From Gallionellaceae bacterium (lineage in GTDB: Bacteria; Pseudomonadota; Gammaproteobacteria; Burkholderiales; Thiobacillaceae): a stretch of DNA of 64,000 nucleotides. The DNA lies in assembly GCA_028714875.1 (NCBI GenBank), contig JAQTLN010000008.1, forward strand, positions 62,001 to 126,000. Reading direction: 5' to 3'. A program made the translations under genes and the position numbers. The notes beneath the pieces are model-generated. The model did no database searches, had not been told where the DNA came from, and saw nothing but the letters and a program-made list of their open reading frames with translations. Positions 17,746-26,567 of the stretch are shown here, piece after piece (the stretch's first letter is position 1; each line of letters begins with the position of its first letter).

Positions 17746-20628
17746 ATGCAGGAAGCCCTGTTCCCCGAACTGGCCGATCAGGCCATCTCCAGTGAAGTGC
17801 TGTTGGAAAAATACGCCAAAGGTGACGAGCAGAACGTCGTCGATGTGCGCATCCGGGTGGCGCAGGCGCTGGCTTCGGTGGAAAAAAAAGCGCAACGGGC
17901 ACATTGGGAAAAGGCTTTCTTCCACGCCATGGAGGCCGGCTTCATCCCGGCCGGGCGCATCAACTCGGCGGCCGGCACCGGCCTGCAGGCGACCCTCATC
18001 AACTGTTTCGTGCAGCCGGTGGGCGATGCGATCTCCGGGATCAGCGACGGTCGGCCCGGCATCTATGTGGCCCTGGAAGAAGCCGCCGAAACCATGCGCC
18101 GGGGCGGCGGGGTCGGCTATGACTTCTCCACCATCCGCCCCAAGGGTGCGCTGGTGAAAGGCACCCAGTCGCGCGCCAGCGGCCCGGTTTCCTACATGCG
18201 CGTGTTCGACCGCTCCTGTGAGACGGTGGAATCCGCCGGCAGCCGGCGCGGCGCGCAGATGGGCGTGATGCGCTGCGACCACCCCGACATCGAAGACTTC
18301 ATCCACGCCAAGGACAAGGGCGACCTGAAGAACTTCAACATCTCCGTGGGCATCACCGATGCCTTCATGCGGGCGGTGGAAGCCGATGGCGACGTGGAAC
18401 TGGTGCACAAGGCGGAACCCGGCGCCGAGCAGAAAGCCAACGGCGCTTATCAACATAAAAGCGATAGCGGCGATGGCCTCTGGGTCTACCGCAAATTGCC
18501 GGCGCGCGAGCTGTGGACCCAGATCATGGCCTCCACCTATGACCACGCCGAACCCGGCGTGCTGTTCATCGACCGCATCAACCGCGACAACAACCTCGGC
18601 TACTGCGAGACCATTGAGGCGACCAACCCCTGCGGCGAGCAACCGTTGCCGCCCTACGGCTGCTGCTGCCTCGGTTCGCTCAACCTCACCCGCTTCGTCA
18701 GCAGCCCCTTCGGCGACGAGGCAAGCTTCGACTTCGACGGTCTCAAACGCATCCTCCCCATCTGCGTGCGCGCGCTCGACAACGTGCTCGACCTCACCGC
18801 CTGGCCGCTGGATAAGCAGCGCAACGAAGCCCACAGCAAGCGTCGCGTCGGCCTCGGCTTCACCGGCCTGGGCGATGCTTTGGTCATGCTCGGCCTGCGC
18901 TACGACACCCCGGCGGCGCTCGCCTTCTCCACCAAAGTGGCCGAGTTCATGCGTGACCAGTCTTACCTCGCCTCGGTGGAACTGGCGGTCGAGCGTGATC
19001 CCTTCCCGCTGTTCAACGCCGACCTCTACCTGTCCGGCGGCAACTTCGCCTCGCGCCTGCCGGAGGAGATCAAGGCAAAAATCCGCGAACACGGCATCCG
19101 CAATTCCCACCTGCTCTCCATCGCCCCCACCGGCACCATTTCCCTGGCCTTCGCCGACAACGCCAGCAACGGCATCGAACCGCCGTTCTCCTGGGCCTAC
19201 ACGCGCAAGAAGCGCCTGGCCGAAGGCGGCTGGAAGGAATATCAGGTGGAAGACCACGCCTGGCGCGTCTACCGCGAACAGGGCGGCGACATGGAAAATC
19301 TGCCGGACTCCTTCGTTACCGCCCTGGAAATCTCCGCCCTGGCGCACATGAACATCGTCGCCGCCGTCGCGCCCTACGTCGATTCCGCCATCTCCAAGAC
19401 CGTCAACGTCCCGGTCGACTACCCCTACACCGACTTCGAAGGCCTCTACATGGCGGGCTGGAAAGCCGGCCTCAAGGGCCTCGCCACCTACCGCCCCAAC
19501 GCCGTGCTGGGCAGCGTGCTGTCCACCGGCACGGAAACGCCGGCACCAACCAAGACAGCATCCAACCCGCAGGATTTCGAGCTCTCCGACGTCAACCGCC
19601 GCATCGAAATCAAGGCCCTGCCGGCGCCGGTGCTGGAAAGCCTGAAATGGCCCGGCCGCCCGAAACTGTCCGGCGGCAACCCGGCCTGGTGCTACATGCT
19701 CGACAGCGAATGCGGCAGCTTCGCCCTGTTCGTCGGCCACACCGAAAGCGAAGGCCGCGCCTGGCCGTTCGAGGTCTGGGTCAACGGGGCGGAACAGCCG
19801 CGCGGCCTCGGGGCCGTCGCCAAAACCCTGTCCATGGACATGCGCGCCAATGATCGCGGCTGGCTCAAGTTGAAGCTCGACACCCTGGCGAAAACGCGCG
19901 GCGACGACAGTTGTTCCATTCCCTTTCCGCCCGACGGCGAACCCAAGTTGATGCCCAGTCTGGTCTCCGCCACCGCGCAACTCCTGCGCTGGCGCCTGGA
20001 TGAGCTGAACGCGCTCGATGGTGGCGGCGCCACGCCAGTGCTCGACGCCCTGTTCTCGCCCAAGGAACCCAAGACCGGCACCGACGGCACCCTGTCCTGG
20101 ACCGTGGATGTCTACAACCCGCACACCGGCGACGATTTCGTCCTCGGCCTCAAGGAAATCACCCTCCCGGACGGCGTCACCCGCCCCTATTCCCTCTGGC
20201 TCTCCGGCGAATACCCAAGGGCGCTGGATGGCCTGTGCAAACTCTTGTCGCTGGACATGCGCGTCATGGACCCGGCCTGGGCCGGCATGAAACTCCGGAA
20301 GCTACTCAACTACCCGGAACCCCTGGGCGACTTCATGGCCTTCGTCCCCGGCCAATCGAAACAGACCAACTGGCCCTCCACCGTCGCCTACGTCGCCCGC
20401 CTCATCATCCACCGCTACGCCATGCTCGGCATCCTCACGGAAGAAGGCCTGCCGGTGAAGGAAATGGGCATCCTGCAAACCCCCTCGCTGCCCCCGACCC
20501 ATACCGGCGAACCCGCCAAAGTCGTCATGACCGGCTCAGTCTGCAAGGAATGCGGCAACGCCACAGTGATCAGGAAAGACGGCTGTGATTTCTGCACCGC
20601 TTGCGGGGCGGTGGGGGCGTGCGGGTGA
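17746..20628 (+). CDS. nrdJ: Adenosylcobalamin-dependent (class II) ribonucleotide reductase
   Basis: A 960-residue enzyme that reduces ribonucleotides to deoxyribonucleotides using vitamin B12 coenzyme, independent of oxygen. The radical-site motif [14 protein letters not shown] (residues about 292-305) and the phosphate-binding [20 protein letters not shown] are present, with [15 protein letters not shown] holding the first redox Cys. The C-terminus has paired cysteines ([13 protein letters not shown]), a thiol shuttle or zinc site. Between residues about 610 and 910 there are two related copies of a domain ([20 protein letters not shown] and [19 protein letters not shown]). GAGG precedes the ATG. 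It is controlled by a promoter with tandem NrdR boxes. Confidence 0.96.
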   Translation: MQEALFPELADQAISSEVLLEKYAKGDEQNVVDVRIRVAQALASVEKKAQRAHWEKAFFHAMEAGFIPAGRINSAAGTGLQATLINCFVQPVGDAISGISDGRPGIYVALEEAAETMRRGGGVGYDFSTIRPKGALVKGTQSRASGPVSYMRVFDRSCETVESAGSRRGAQMGVMRCDHPDIEDFIHAKDKGDLKNFNISVGITDAFMRAVEADGDVELVHKAEPGAEQKANGAYQHKSDSGDGLWVYRKLPARELWTQIMASTYDHAEPGVLFIDRINRDNNLGYCETIEATNPCGEQPLPPYGCCCLGSLNLTRFVSSPFGDEASFDFDGLKRILPICVRALDNVLDLTAWPLDKQRNEAHSKRRVGLGFTGLGDALVMLGLRYDTPAALAFSTKVAEFMRDQSYLASVELAVERDPFPLFNADLYLSGGNFASRLPEEIKAKIREHGIRNSHLLSIAPTGTISLAFADNASNGIEPPFSWAYTRKKRLAEGGWKEYQVEDHAWRVYREQGGDMENLPDSFVTALEISALAHMNIVAAVAPYVDSAISKTVNVPVDYPYTDFEGLYMAGWKAGLKGLATYRPNAVLGSVLSTGTETPAPTKTASNPQDFELSDVNRRIEIKALPAPVLESLKWPGRPKLSGGNPAWCYMLDSECGSFALFVGHTESEGRAWPFEVWVNGAEQPRGLGAVAKTLSMDMRANDRGWLKLKLDTLAKTRGDDSCSIPFPPDGEPKLMPSLVSATAQLLRWRLDELNALDGGGATPVLDALFSPKEPKTGTDGTLSWTVDVYNPHTGDDFVLGLKEITLPDGVTRPYSLWLSGEYPRALDGLCKLLSLDMRVMDPAWAGMKLRKLLNYPEPLGDFMAFVPGQSKQTNWPSTVAYVARLIIHRYAMLGILTEEGLPVKEMGILQTPSLPPTHTGEPAKVVMTGSVCKECGNATVIRKDGCDFCTACGAVGACG

Positions 20629-20692
20629 GGGCGCTTGCGGGGTTGCGGCACGACACAGCCGCCCCCAGCCAGACAAACCCGCCGTTCTCCGC

Positions 20693-21703
20693 TCAGGCCG
20701 CGAACAAGGGTTCCCGCCTCGCGATGGGGCGGTGAATCCAGTACAGCGGCAGCAGGCCGGCGCAGAGGAGAAGTAGGATGCCCGGTTCCGGCACGGCTTT
20801 GGCGAAGGCGTTGCCGACTATCTGGTTCAAGCGTGCGCTGGGGTGGACGTTGTCCCAGAACATGTATTGGTCGGCCAGGCCGGCGGTTGTATAGCAGCCG
20901 TCACCGACGCAGGAGGTGGTGGTGTAGTTGAAGCCGTAGGCGGCGGCGTTGCCGTAGATGTCCTGGAACAGCGTGTTGGTATCGAAGCTGGTGATGTCGA
21001 CGCCTGGGTTCGCGCTACCCAGGCTCGCTAGCGCGGCGGCCAGTTCGCTGTTGAATTGCGCGTTGAGGGCGCTCATGTAGGCGCGGGTTCCCGCGCTGCT
21101 GGCCTGACCTTCCGGGGTCAGCGACCAGTCCGCCATGTCGGGAATCAGGAACTGGCTGGCGCCGATGCCAATGAGGGCGCTGATTTCGTTGCTCAGGTTG
21201 ACCACCGCCTGGCTCATGGTGGCGCTGGTGGGGGCGATGAACAGGTCGTTGGAGCCGCCCCAGAGCACGAACAAGGTGTCGGAAAGCCCGCTGGGCGAGG
21301 TACCGAGATAGGCGGCGAGCTGTTTATCCATGCCGGTCAGGCTATTGAGGCCGGCGAGCGCGGGGTAGGCGTAGGCGACGTAACTGTCATAGGTGCCGCT
21401 ACCCGTGGCGACGCCGCCGGTGGCCGCGCCGGCGACAGCATAGTTGCCGCCACCGATGGTCGAGGGCGCAAGTGCCACGCCCAGATCGCCGGCCAGATAT
21501 TCCACCGCCACCGGGCCGTTGCTGAAACGCTGCGCATAGGGGGGCGAGGTGGGTACGGCGCCGCCCGTGATGTTGTAGAGGTTGCCGCTGTCCGAAAGGC
21601 TGTCGCCGAATACGACCATCCGGGTGATCGTGGCGGATGCCTGGTTGGAAACGATTAAAGCGGTGAAGGCCAGCACGAGCAGGTAAGGACGAGAGAGTCG
21701 CAT
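20693..21703 (-). CDS. PEP-CTERM SGNH/GDSL-family hydrolase
   Basis: A 336-residue secreted esterase or lipase-like protein. A signal peptide at residues 1-24 ends in QASA. Block I of the GDSL family is VVFGDSLSDSGNLY with the nucleophile Ser. LWGGSNDLF supplies the block III Asn, and WDNVHPSARLNQIVG the catalytic Asp and His. The C-terminus has the exosortase sorting signal: VPEP, a hydrophobic helix (GILLLLCAGLLPLYW), then basic residues RPIARR. It should thus be processed by an exosortase and retained at the cell surface, which fits the nearby polysaccharide locus. No exosortase gene is in the window. It may deacetylate surface glycan; the substrate is unknown. Confidence 0.9.
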   Translation of the reverse strand: MRLSRPYLLVLAFTALIVSNQASATITRMVVFGDSLSDSGNLYNITGGAVPTSPPYAQRFSNGPVAVEYLAGDLGVALAPSTIGGGNYAVAGAATGGVATGSGTYDSYVAYAYPALAGLNSLTGMDKQLAAYLGTSPSGLSDTLFVLWGGSNDLFIAPTSATMSQAVVNLSNEISALIGIGASQFLIPDMADWSLTPEGQASSAGTRAYMSALNAQFNSELAAALASLGSANPGVDITSFDTNTLFQDIYGNAAAYGFNYTTTSCVGDGCYTTAGLADQYMFWDNVHPSARLNQIVGNAFAKAVPEPGILLLLCAGLLPLYWIHRPIARREPLFAA

Positions 21704-21878
21704 GGTGGTTTTCTCAGGCAGGTTGGGTAGCTAAAAATTTGCCGCCCACCTTACCGCAAGCTCCCCGCGTATTGTTCAAATGTTGCGCTTTTTCGCCTGT
21801 CCGCCGCGAGTGTGGCCACAAGCTGTGCGTGCTTTGCCGTGCGCCGGCGGCTTGCAGCTCAAGTCCGCCGGGCGCGGC

Positions 21879-24005
21879 TCAGAACAGCCCGTATTGGGTG
21901 AAGTCCGGTTCGGCGGATTTCCCCGCCACGCTGTGTTGCAGGGCGGAGAGTTTTTCCAGTATCTGGTCTTTCAGGGCGAGCAGTTCATGTACTTGTCCGC
22001 GTGCCTGTTCCAGTTTGCCGGCTTTGCGCAGTTCGACAATGCCGGGTCCGACCCGATGCACGTCGATGTGGATGGATTCCAGATCGGTGAATTCCTGGAG
22101 CTGGCCGTAGCGGCGCCGGCCGTGGCCGTAATACCAGTGGCCGAAGCGGCACTGGCGGTGGTCGCAAAGTTCTTCCGCGCTCAATTGCAGCGCGGCGCCG
22201 TCCATGTAGAGCAGGATGCGGCGCACCCATTTGATGTGGTCGTATTGCGCCACCAGGAGTGGGAAATCGCTCATTTCCCACTCGGTGTCGGCCCATAGCG
22301 CCCATTGCGGGTCCGGGCGGTAGGCGGCGATCCAGGCCGGAATGTCCTCGGGCGGCATCGGCCGGGCAATGCCGTAGCCCTGGGCGATGTCACAACCCAG
22401 GCGCATGAGCAGCACGCCCTGTTCCGGTGTTTCCACGCCCTCGGCCACCACGGTGCGGCGGAAGGCGGTGGCCAGGCCGATGATGCCTTCCACCAGGGTC
22501 AGGTCGTCGCTGTCTTCGAGCACGTCGCGCACGAAACTCTGGTCGATCTTCAGCGTTTCGGCGGGAATGTCGCGCAGGTAGGAAAGCGAGGCGTAGCCGG
22601 TGCCGAAGTCGTCCAGGGCGAAGCCCACGCCCATGCCCCAGCAGGCTTCGATCACGCCGCGCACATGGCGGGTGTTTTCCAGCGCCGCCGATTCGAGGAT
22701 TTCCAGTTCCAGGCGTCCCGGCGGCACATCAGGAAAATCATCCAGGCAGTGGCGCATGCAATCGGTGAAATCTTCTCGCAGGAGTTGCCGCGCCGCCACG
22801 TTGACGCTCACCGGGATGGCCAGGCCGGCCTGGTCCCAGACGCCAATCTGGGCGAGCGCCTGGCGCACCACCCATTCGCCGACTTCCACGATCAGGTCGT
22901 GATGTTCCACATGTGGCAGAAAGGTGCCGGGCAACAACAGGCCCTGTGTCGGGTGCCGCCAGCGCAACAGGGCTTCGACACCGATGACCTGGCCGGTGCG
23001 CAGGTTGACCTTGGGCTGGTAGCGCAGCACCAGTTCGTCATGGGCCAGGCCATGGGCGAGGCGGTCGAGCAGTTGGCGCCGGGTCTGCGCCTGCTGGTCA
23101 CGTTCCGCGTCGAACAGGTGGTAGCGGTTGCGGCCGCCTTCCTTGGCCTGGTACATGGCCTGGTCGGCATGGCGCAGGAGGGTGTCCGGGTCGGCGCTGT
23201 CGAAGGGGAACAGGGTGATGCCGAGGCTGGCTGAGAGCTGGTAGCGCTGGCCGTCGATCTCGCACGGCGCGCCAGCGAGGGTGAGGATGCGGTCGGCCAC
23301 CCGTTCCACTTCATCCATGTGCGGCAGGCCGCGCAGCACCAGGGCAAACTCGTCACCTCCCAGGCGCGCCACCACGTCGCTGCTGCGCGCCACCTGTTTC
23401 AGGCGTTGCGCGATGGCGACCAGAACACGGTCGCCCAGGGCATGGCCATAACGATCATTGAGGTTCTTGAAGCCGTCGAGGTCGAGCAGCATGACGGCTA
23501 GCAACTGGTGGTTGCCGCGCGCCGCTTCCACCAACTGGTGCAGGCGTTCGCTGAGCTGGGCGCGGTTGGGCAGTTCGGTAAGCGCGTCGAAGTGGGTGAG
23601 GCGCTGCAACTTCTCTTCCGCGCGTTGCAGCGCCTGGATGTCGGTGAACACCGCCACATAGCACTCGATCTGACCGTCGCCATCGCGCACGGCGGTGATG
23701 CTGAGCCGCTCCGGGTAGATGTCGCCGTTCTTGCGGCGATCCCAGATTTCCCCTTGCCATTGCCCGGCTTCGCCCAACGTGGTCCACATCCCCTGATAGA
23801 ACGCCGCGTCATGGTGGCCGGAACTCAGCAGGCTGGGGGGATGGCCGACCGCCTCCTCGAAGGCATAGCCGGTGACTTCGCAGAAGGCGCGGTTCACATA
23901 GACGATACGGTTGTCGGCGTTCGTGATCATGATGCCGTCGCTCGTGTGTTCCAGGGCAATGCTCGCCAGACGCGGGGCGATGTTGAACTGAAACGAGTGG
24001 GACAT
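21879..24005 (-). CDS. PAS-GGDEF-EAL-CZB cyclic-di-GMP turnover protein
   Basis: A 708-residue cytoplasmic protein. Order: PAS sensor (residues about 10-125), GGDEF domain with intact ARLGGDEFALVLRG, EAL domain with intact GVEALLRWRHP and DDFGTGYASLSYL, then a C-terminal chemoreceptor zinc-binding (CZB) domain. The CZB part has CDHRQCRFGHWYYGHGRRR and IHIDVH, giving the 3 His/1 Cys pattern. Both catalytic domains keep their signature residues, so it may be bifunctional or switchable. CZB domains sense zinc or HOCl-type oxidants in diguanylate cyclases and chemoreceptors, so zinc may set the direction. The target is plausibly the exopolysaccharide locus nearby, by inference. Confidence 0.94.
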   Translation of the reverse strand: MSHSFQFNIAPRLASIALEHTSDGIMITNADNRIVYVNRAFCEVTGYAFEEAVGHPPSLLSSGHHDAAFYQGMWTTLGEAGQWQGEIWDRRKNGDIYPERLSITAVRDGDGQIECYVAVFTDIQALQRAEEKLQRLTHFDALTELPNRAQLSERLHQLVEAARGNHQLLAVMLLDLDGFKNLNDRYGHALGDRVLVAIAQRLKQVARSSDVVARLGGDEFALVLRGLPHMDEVERVADRILTLAGAPCEIDGQRYQLSASLGITLFPFDSADPDTLLRHADQAMYQAKEGGRNRYHLFDAERDQQAQTRRQLLDRLAHGLAHDELVLRYQPKVNLRTGQVIGVEALLRWRHPTQGLLLPGTFLPHVEHHDLIVEVGEWVVRQALAQIGVWDQAGLAIPVSVNVAARQLLREDFTDCMRHCLDDFPDVPPGRLELEILESAALENTRHVRGVIEACWGMGVGFALDDFGTGYASLSYLRDIPAETLKIDQSFVRDVLEDSDDLTLVEGIIGLATAFRRTVVAEGVETPEQGVLLMRLGCDIAQGYGIARPMPPEDIPAWIAAYRPDPQWALWADTEWEMSDFPLLVAQYDHIKWVRRILLYMDGAALQLSAEELCDHRQCRFGHWYYGHGRRRYGQLQEFTDLESIHIDVHRVGPGIVELRKAGKLEQARGQVHELLALKDQILEKLSALQHSVAGKSAEPDFTQYGLF

Positions 24006-24056
24006 GGACGAACTGCTCCGACGAAAACACGCGGGAATGGTACCCGCGCGGGCAAC

Positions 24057-24084
24057 AAAAAGCCCCGCCTCGGCGGGGCTTTTT
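24057..24084 (-). terminator. Rho-independent terminator after rpmG
   Basis: A perfect 9 bp stem, AGCCCCGCC/GGCGGGGCT (24061-24069 and 24072-24080), with a two-base loop is flanked by four A on the left and four T on the right, so it can act in both directions. It ends the rpmB-rpmG transcript and lies just upstream of the GGDEF-EAL gene. Confidence 0.88.
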
Positions 24085-24102
24085 GTTGAACAGGAAAGGG
24101 GC

Positions 24103-24270
24103 TTATTTCAGCTTGATTTCCTTGTAAGCCACATGCTTGCGGGCGACGGGATCGAACTTGCTGATCTCCATCTTGCCGGGCATGGTCTTCTTGTTCTTGG
24201 TGGTGGTGTAGAAATGGCCGGTGCCCGCGGTGGACTCCAGCTTGATCTTTTCACGTCCGCCTTTAGCCAT
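24103..24270 (-). CDS. rpmG: 50S ribosomal protein L33
   Basis: A 55-residue basic protein, the normal length. It translates as [20 protein letters not shown], with the conserved [20 protein letters not shown] segment and C-terminal YKEIKLK. It lacks the zinc-binding CxxC pairs, as in the Cys-minus L33 form of most Proteobacteria. It is found 11 bp after rpmB, the usual rpmB-rpmG order, and is followed by a strong terminator. It sits in the large ribosomal subunit near the E site. Confidence 0.97.
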   Translation of the reverse strand: MAKGGREKIKLESTAGTGHFYTTTKNKKTMPGKMEISKFDPVARKHVAYKEIKLK

Positions 24271-24281
24271 GATGTTTCTCC

Positions 24282-24515
24282 TTACAGCGCGCCGCTGGCA
24301 CGCAGGTCGGCCAGGACGGATTCGATGCCGTTCTTGTCGATGGTGCGCAGCGCGGCATTGGTGACACGCAGACGCACCCAGCGGTTCTCGCTCTCCACCC
24401 AGAAACGGCGGGATTGCAGATTGGGCAGGAAACGACGCTTGGTTCTGTTGTTGGCGTGGGAAACGTTGTTACCCACCATCGGCTTCTTGCCGGTCACCTG
24501 ACATACACGGGCCAT
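24282..24515 (-). CDS. rpmB: 50S ribosomal protein L28
   Basis: A 77-residue protein starting [20 protein letters not shown], the diagnostic L28 N-terminus, with [13 protein letters not shown] and [18 protein letters not shown]. Length is as in E. coli. AGGGA lies 9 bases before the ATG. It is transcribed from the promoter overlapping the end of radC and co-transcribed with rpmG. Confidence 0.98.
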   Translation of the reverse strand: MARVCQVTGKKPMVGNNVSHANNRTKRRFLPNLQSRRFWVESENRWVRLRVTNAALRTIDKNGIESVLADLRASGAL

Positions 24516-24553
24516 GATAATTATCCCTGCTACACGAATACGGAAAGTCCGCC

Positions 24554-24582
24554 TTTATACGCGAAACCTTTTCTTAGGTCAA
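24554..24582 (-). promoter_or_regulatory. Sigma-70 promoter of rpmB-rpmG
   Basis: On the minus strand TTGACC (24582-24577) and TATAAA (24559-24554) are separated by exactly 17 bp, each with five of six consensus bases. The -35 overlaps the last codons of radC. Transcription would start about 30 bp before the rpmB ATG. Confidence 0.75.
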
Positions 24583-25253
24583 AGCCAACCTCGTTCGCAG
24601 AAGGAGAAACCTTCACTGCCGGCGACGATGAAATGGTCGATGACCTTCACATCGACCAGGCCCAACGCGGTTTTCAACTGGTCGGTCAGCCAGCGGTCGG
24701 CTTGCGAGGGTTCGGCGACGCCGGAGGGATGGTTGTGCGCCAGAATCACCCCGGCGGCGTTGTGGCGCAGAGCATGGACGAGGATCTCGCGTGGGTAGAC
24801 CGAAGTTTGTGTCAGCGTGCCGCGAAACATTTCCTCGGCGGCGAGCACGCGGTTCTGCGCGTCGAGGAACACCACCATGAATATTTCATGGTTGCGGCCA
24901 CCCAGTCGCAAGCGCAGGTAATCGCGTACCGCGCGCGGCGAGTTGAGGGCGTCACCCTGTTTCATGTCCTCGCCCAGCGCGCGCCGGGCCATTTCCAGCA
25001 CCGCTTGCAATTGCGCGTATTTGGCCGGGCCCATGCCGGGGAAGGCGTTGAATTCGGCTTGAGCCGCGTTGAACAAACGGGTCAGGCCGCCGAAGTGCTG
25101 TAACAGATCGCGCGCCAGATCGACCGCGCTTTTCCCGGTCACGCCCACGCGCAGGAAGATCGCCAGCAACTCCGCATCGGCAAGGGCTTCCGCTCCGCGT
25201 TGCAACAGTTTTTCCCGGGGTCGTTCGCCCTCGGGCCAATCGGTGATCGCCAT
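24579..25253 (-). CDS. radC: RadC family JAB-domain protein
   Basis: A 224-residue protein with N-terminal helix-hairpin-helix ([19 protein letters not shown]) and C-terminal JAMM/MPN+ metalloprotease-like domain carrying the metal site [14 protein letters not shown]. The ATG at 25253 ([16 protein letters not shown]) has GGGAGGGG just upstream. A GTG two codons earlier is possible. RadC's biochemical role is unsettled despite its DNA-repair name. It is often next to rpmB-rpmG as here. The start is 24 bp after the glcF stop, so it may share that transcript. Confidence 0.95.
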   Translation of the reverse strand: MAITDWPEGERPREKLLQRGAEALADAELLAIFLRVGVTGKSAVDLARDLLQHFGGLTRLFNAAQAEFNAFPGMGPAKYAQLQAVLEMARRALGEDMKQGDALNSPRAVRDYLRLRLGGRNHEIFMVVFLDAQNRVLAAEEMFRGTLTQTSVYPREILVHALRHNAAGVILAHNHPSGVAEPSQADRWLTDQLKTALGLVDVKVIDHFIVAGSEGFSFCERGWL

Positions 25254-25277
25254 GTTCACCCCTCCCTTTTTTTATAT

Positions 25278-26567
25278 TCAGGAGGAGGCATTCTCCAACA
25301 AGGTAATCCAGTGCACCACCGGCACGCCGCTGGCGGCGGCAAGGTGGCTCTGGCAGCCGATGTTGGCGGTGGCGATGAGGTCGGGCCGTTCCGCCTGCAA
25401 GTTGCCGAGCTTGCGCTCGCGCAGTTGGCCGGCGAGTGCCGGCTGCAACAGGGAATAGGTGCCGGCGGAGCCGCAGCAGAGATGCGATTCCTGTACCGGC
25501 ACCAGTTCATGGCCGAGGCCGGTGAGGATGACCTCAATCACGCCACGCACTTGCTGGCCGTGTTGCAGGCTGCACGGCGGGTGAAAGGCGACGCGACGCG
25601 GCGCGCCCCCGCGCAGGCGGCTCAGGTCTTCGCGCGCCAGCACTTCCGCCAGATCGAGCGTTAGTTCGGAGACGCGCGCGGCCTTTTCCGCGTAGGCCGG
25701 ATCGTCGCGCAGATGGTGGCCATATTCCTTGACCGTGCCGCCGCAGCCGCTGGCGGTCATGACGATGGCCTCGATGTTGCCACCCTCGCCCGCTTCGAGA
25801 TAGGGCCACCAGGCGTCGATGTTGCGGCGCATGGCGGCTTTCGCGGCTTCCGGCGCGGCCAGGTGCTGGTCGATGGCGCCGCAGCAACCGGCCTCGGGCG
25901 CGGCGAAGAGCTGAATACCGAGAGAGGCGAGCACACGCGCGGCAACCAGATTGGTTTCTGGCGCCAGCGCCGGTTGCACGCAACCCTCCAGCACCAACAT
26001 GCGGCGGCTGCTCTTCTCCCCCCTTTGCCAAAGGGGGGCGGGGGGGGATTTGTCGACGCTGACAGGCGTGGAACGGTTACGGAAATCCCCCCCGCCCCCC
26101 TTTGATAAAGGGGGGAGATGTTCGCGCAGCGTCGCCGGCAGCGCCCAGGTCACGCCACGCCCCAGCTTCAGCAGCGAGCCGAACAGCGTGGGTGAAGCCA
26201 GCGTTCGCCGCAGCCCCATGCGCAGCAAGCGTTCGCCCAGCGGGCGCGGGCTCAGTTTTTCCACCACCTCGCGGCCGATGTCGACGAGGCGGCCGTATTG
26301 CACGCCGGAGGGGCAGGTGGTTTCGCAGTTGCGGCAGGTCAGGCAGCGGTCCAGGTGTTCGCGCGTCACGGCGGTCACCGGCTGGCCTTCCAGCATCTGC
26401 TTCATCAGGTAGATGCGCCCGCGCGGCCCGTCGAGTTCGTCGCCCAGGAGTTGATAGGTGGGGCAGGTGGCGTTGCAGAAGCCGCAATGCACGCAATTAC
26501 GCAGGATGGCTTCGGCTTCCCGGCCCTGCGCGGTGTCACGAATGAAATCGGCGAGATTGGTTTGCAT
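25278..26567 (-). CDS. glcF: Glycolate oxidase iron-sulfur subunit
   Basis: A 429-residue subunit. The ATG at 26567 (MQTNLADFIRDTAQGREAEA) overlaps the glcE stop as TGATG; the frame upstream of it is antisense. Two 4Fe-4S motifs are CVHCGFCNATCPT and CLTCRNCETTCPSG. Cys-rich CCG-domain segments (EAGCCGAID, SGCGGTVKEYGHH, SHLCCGSAGTY) follow. It passes electrons from GlcD to the quinone pool during glycolate oxidation to glyoxylate. A 105 bp inverted pair of palindromic repeats (26014-26118, residues about 150-184, Gly/Pro/Lys-rich) is inserted in frame between the ferredoxin part and the first CCG domain. Confidence 0.95.
   Translation of the reverse strand: MQTNLADFIRDTAQGREAEAILRNCVHCGFCNATCPTYQLLGDELDGPRGRIYLMKQMLEGQPVTAVTREHLDRCLTCRNCETTCPSGVQYGRLVDIGREVVEKLSPRPLGERLLRMGLRRTLASPTLFGSLLKLGRGVTWALPATLREHLPPLSKGGGGDFRNRSTPVSVDKSPPAPLWQRGEKSSRRMLVLEGCVQPALAPETNLVAARVLASLGIQLFAAPEAGCCGAIDQHLAAPEAAKAAMRRNIDAWWPYLEAGEGGNIEAIVMTASGCGGTVKEYGHHLRDDPAYAEKAARVSELTLDLAEVLAREDLSRLRGGAPRRVAFHPPCSLQHGQQVRGVIEVILTGLGHELVPVQESHLCCGSAGTYSLLQPALAGQLRERKLGNLQAERPDLIATANIGCQSHLAAASGVPVVHWITLLENASS
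26014..26118. repeat. Inverted pair of family A repeats inside glcF
   Basis: Two facing copies of the CCCCCCTTTG-N-AAAGGGGGG hairpin with GGGGGGGATTT tails, about 30 bases apart. The arrangement equals the intergenic element at 30632. Confidence 0.9.

Noticed and set aside
17209-20124. A 971-codon open frame on the minus strand across nrdJ
   Set aside because: It is antisense of the ribonucleotide reductase, with Gly/Val/Ala/Asp-rich composition typical of GC-rich antisense frames and no recognisable motif.
24103-24270. rpmG as zinc-dependent paralogue
   Set aside because: The translation has no CxxC pairs, so it is the zinc-independent form, and rpmB also lacks a Cys cluster.
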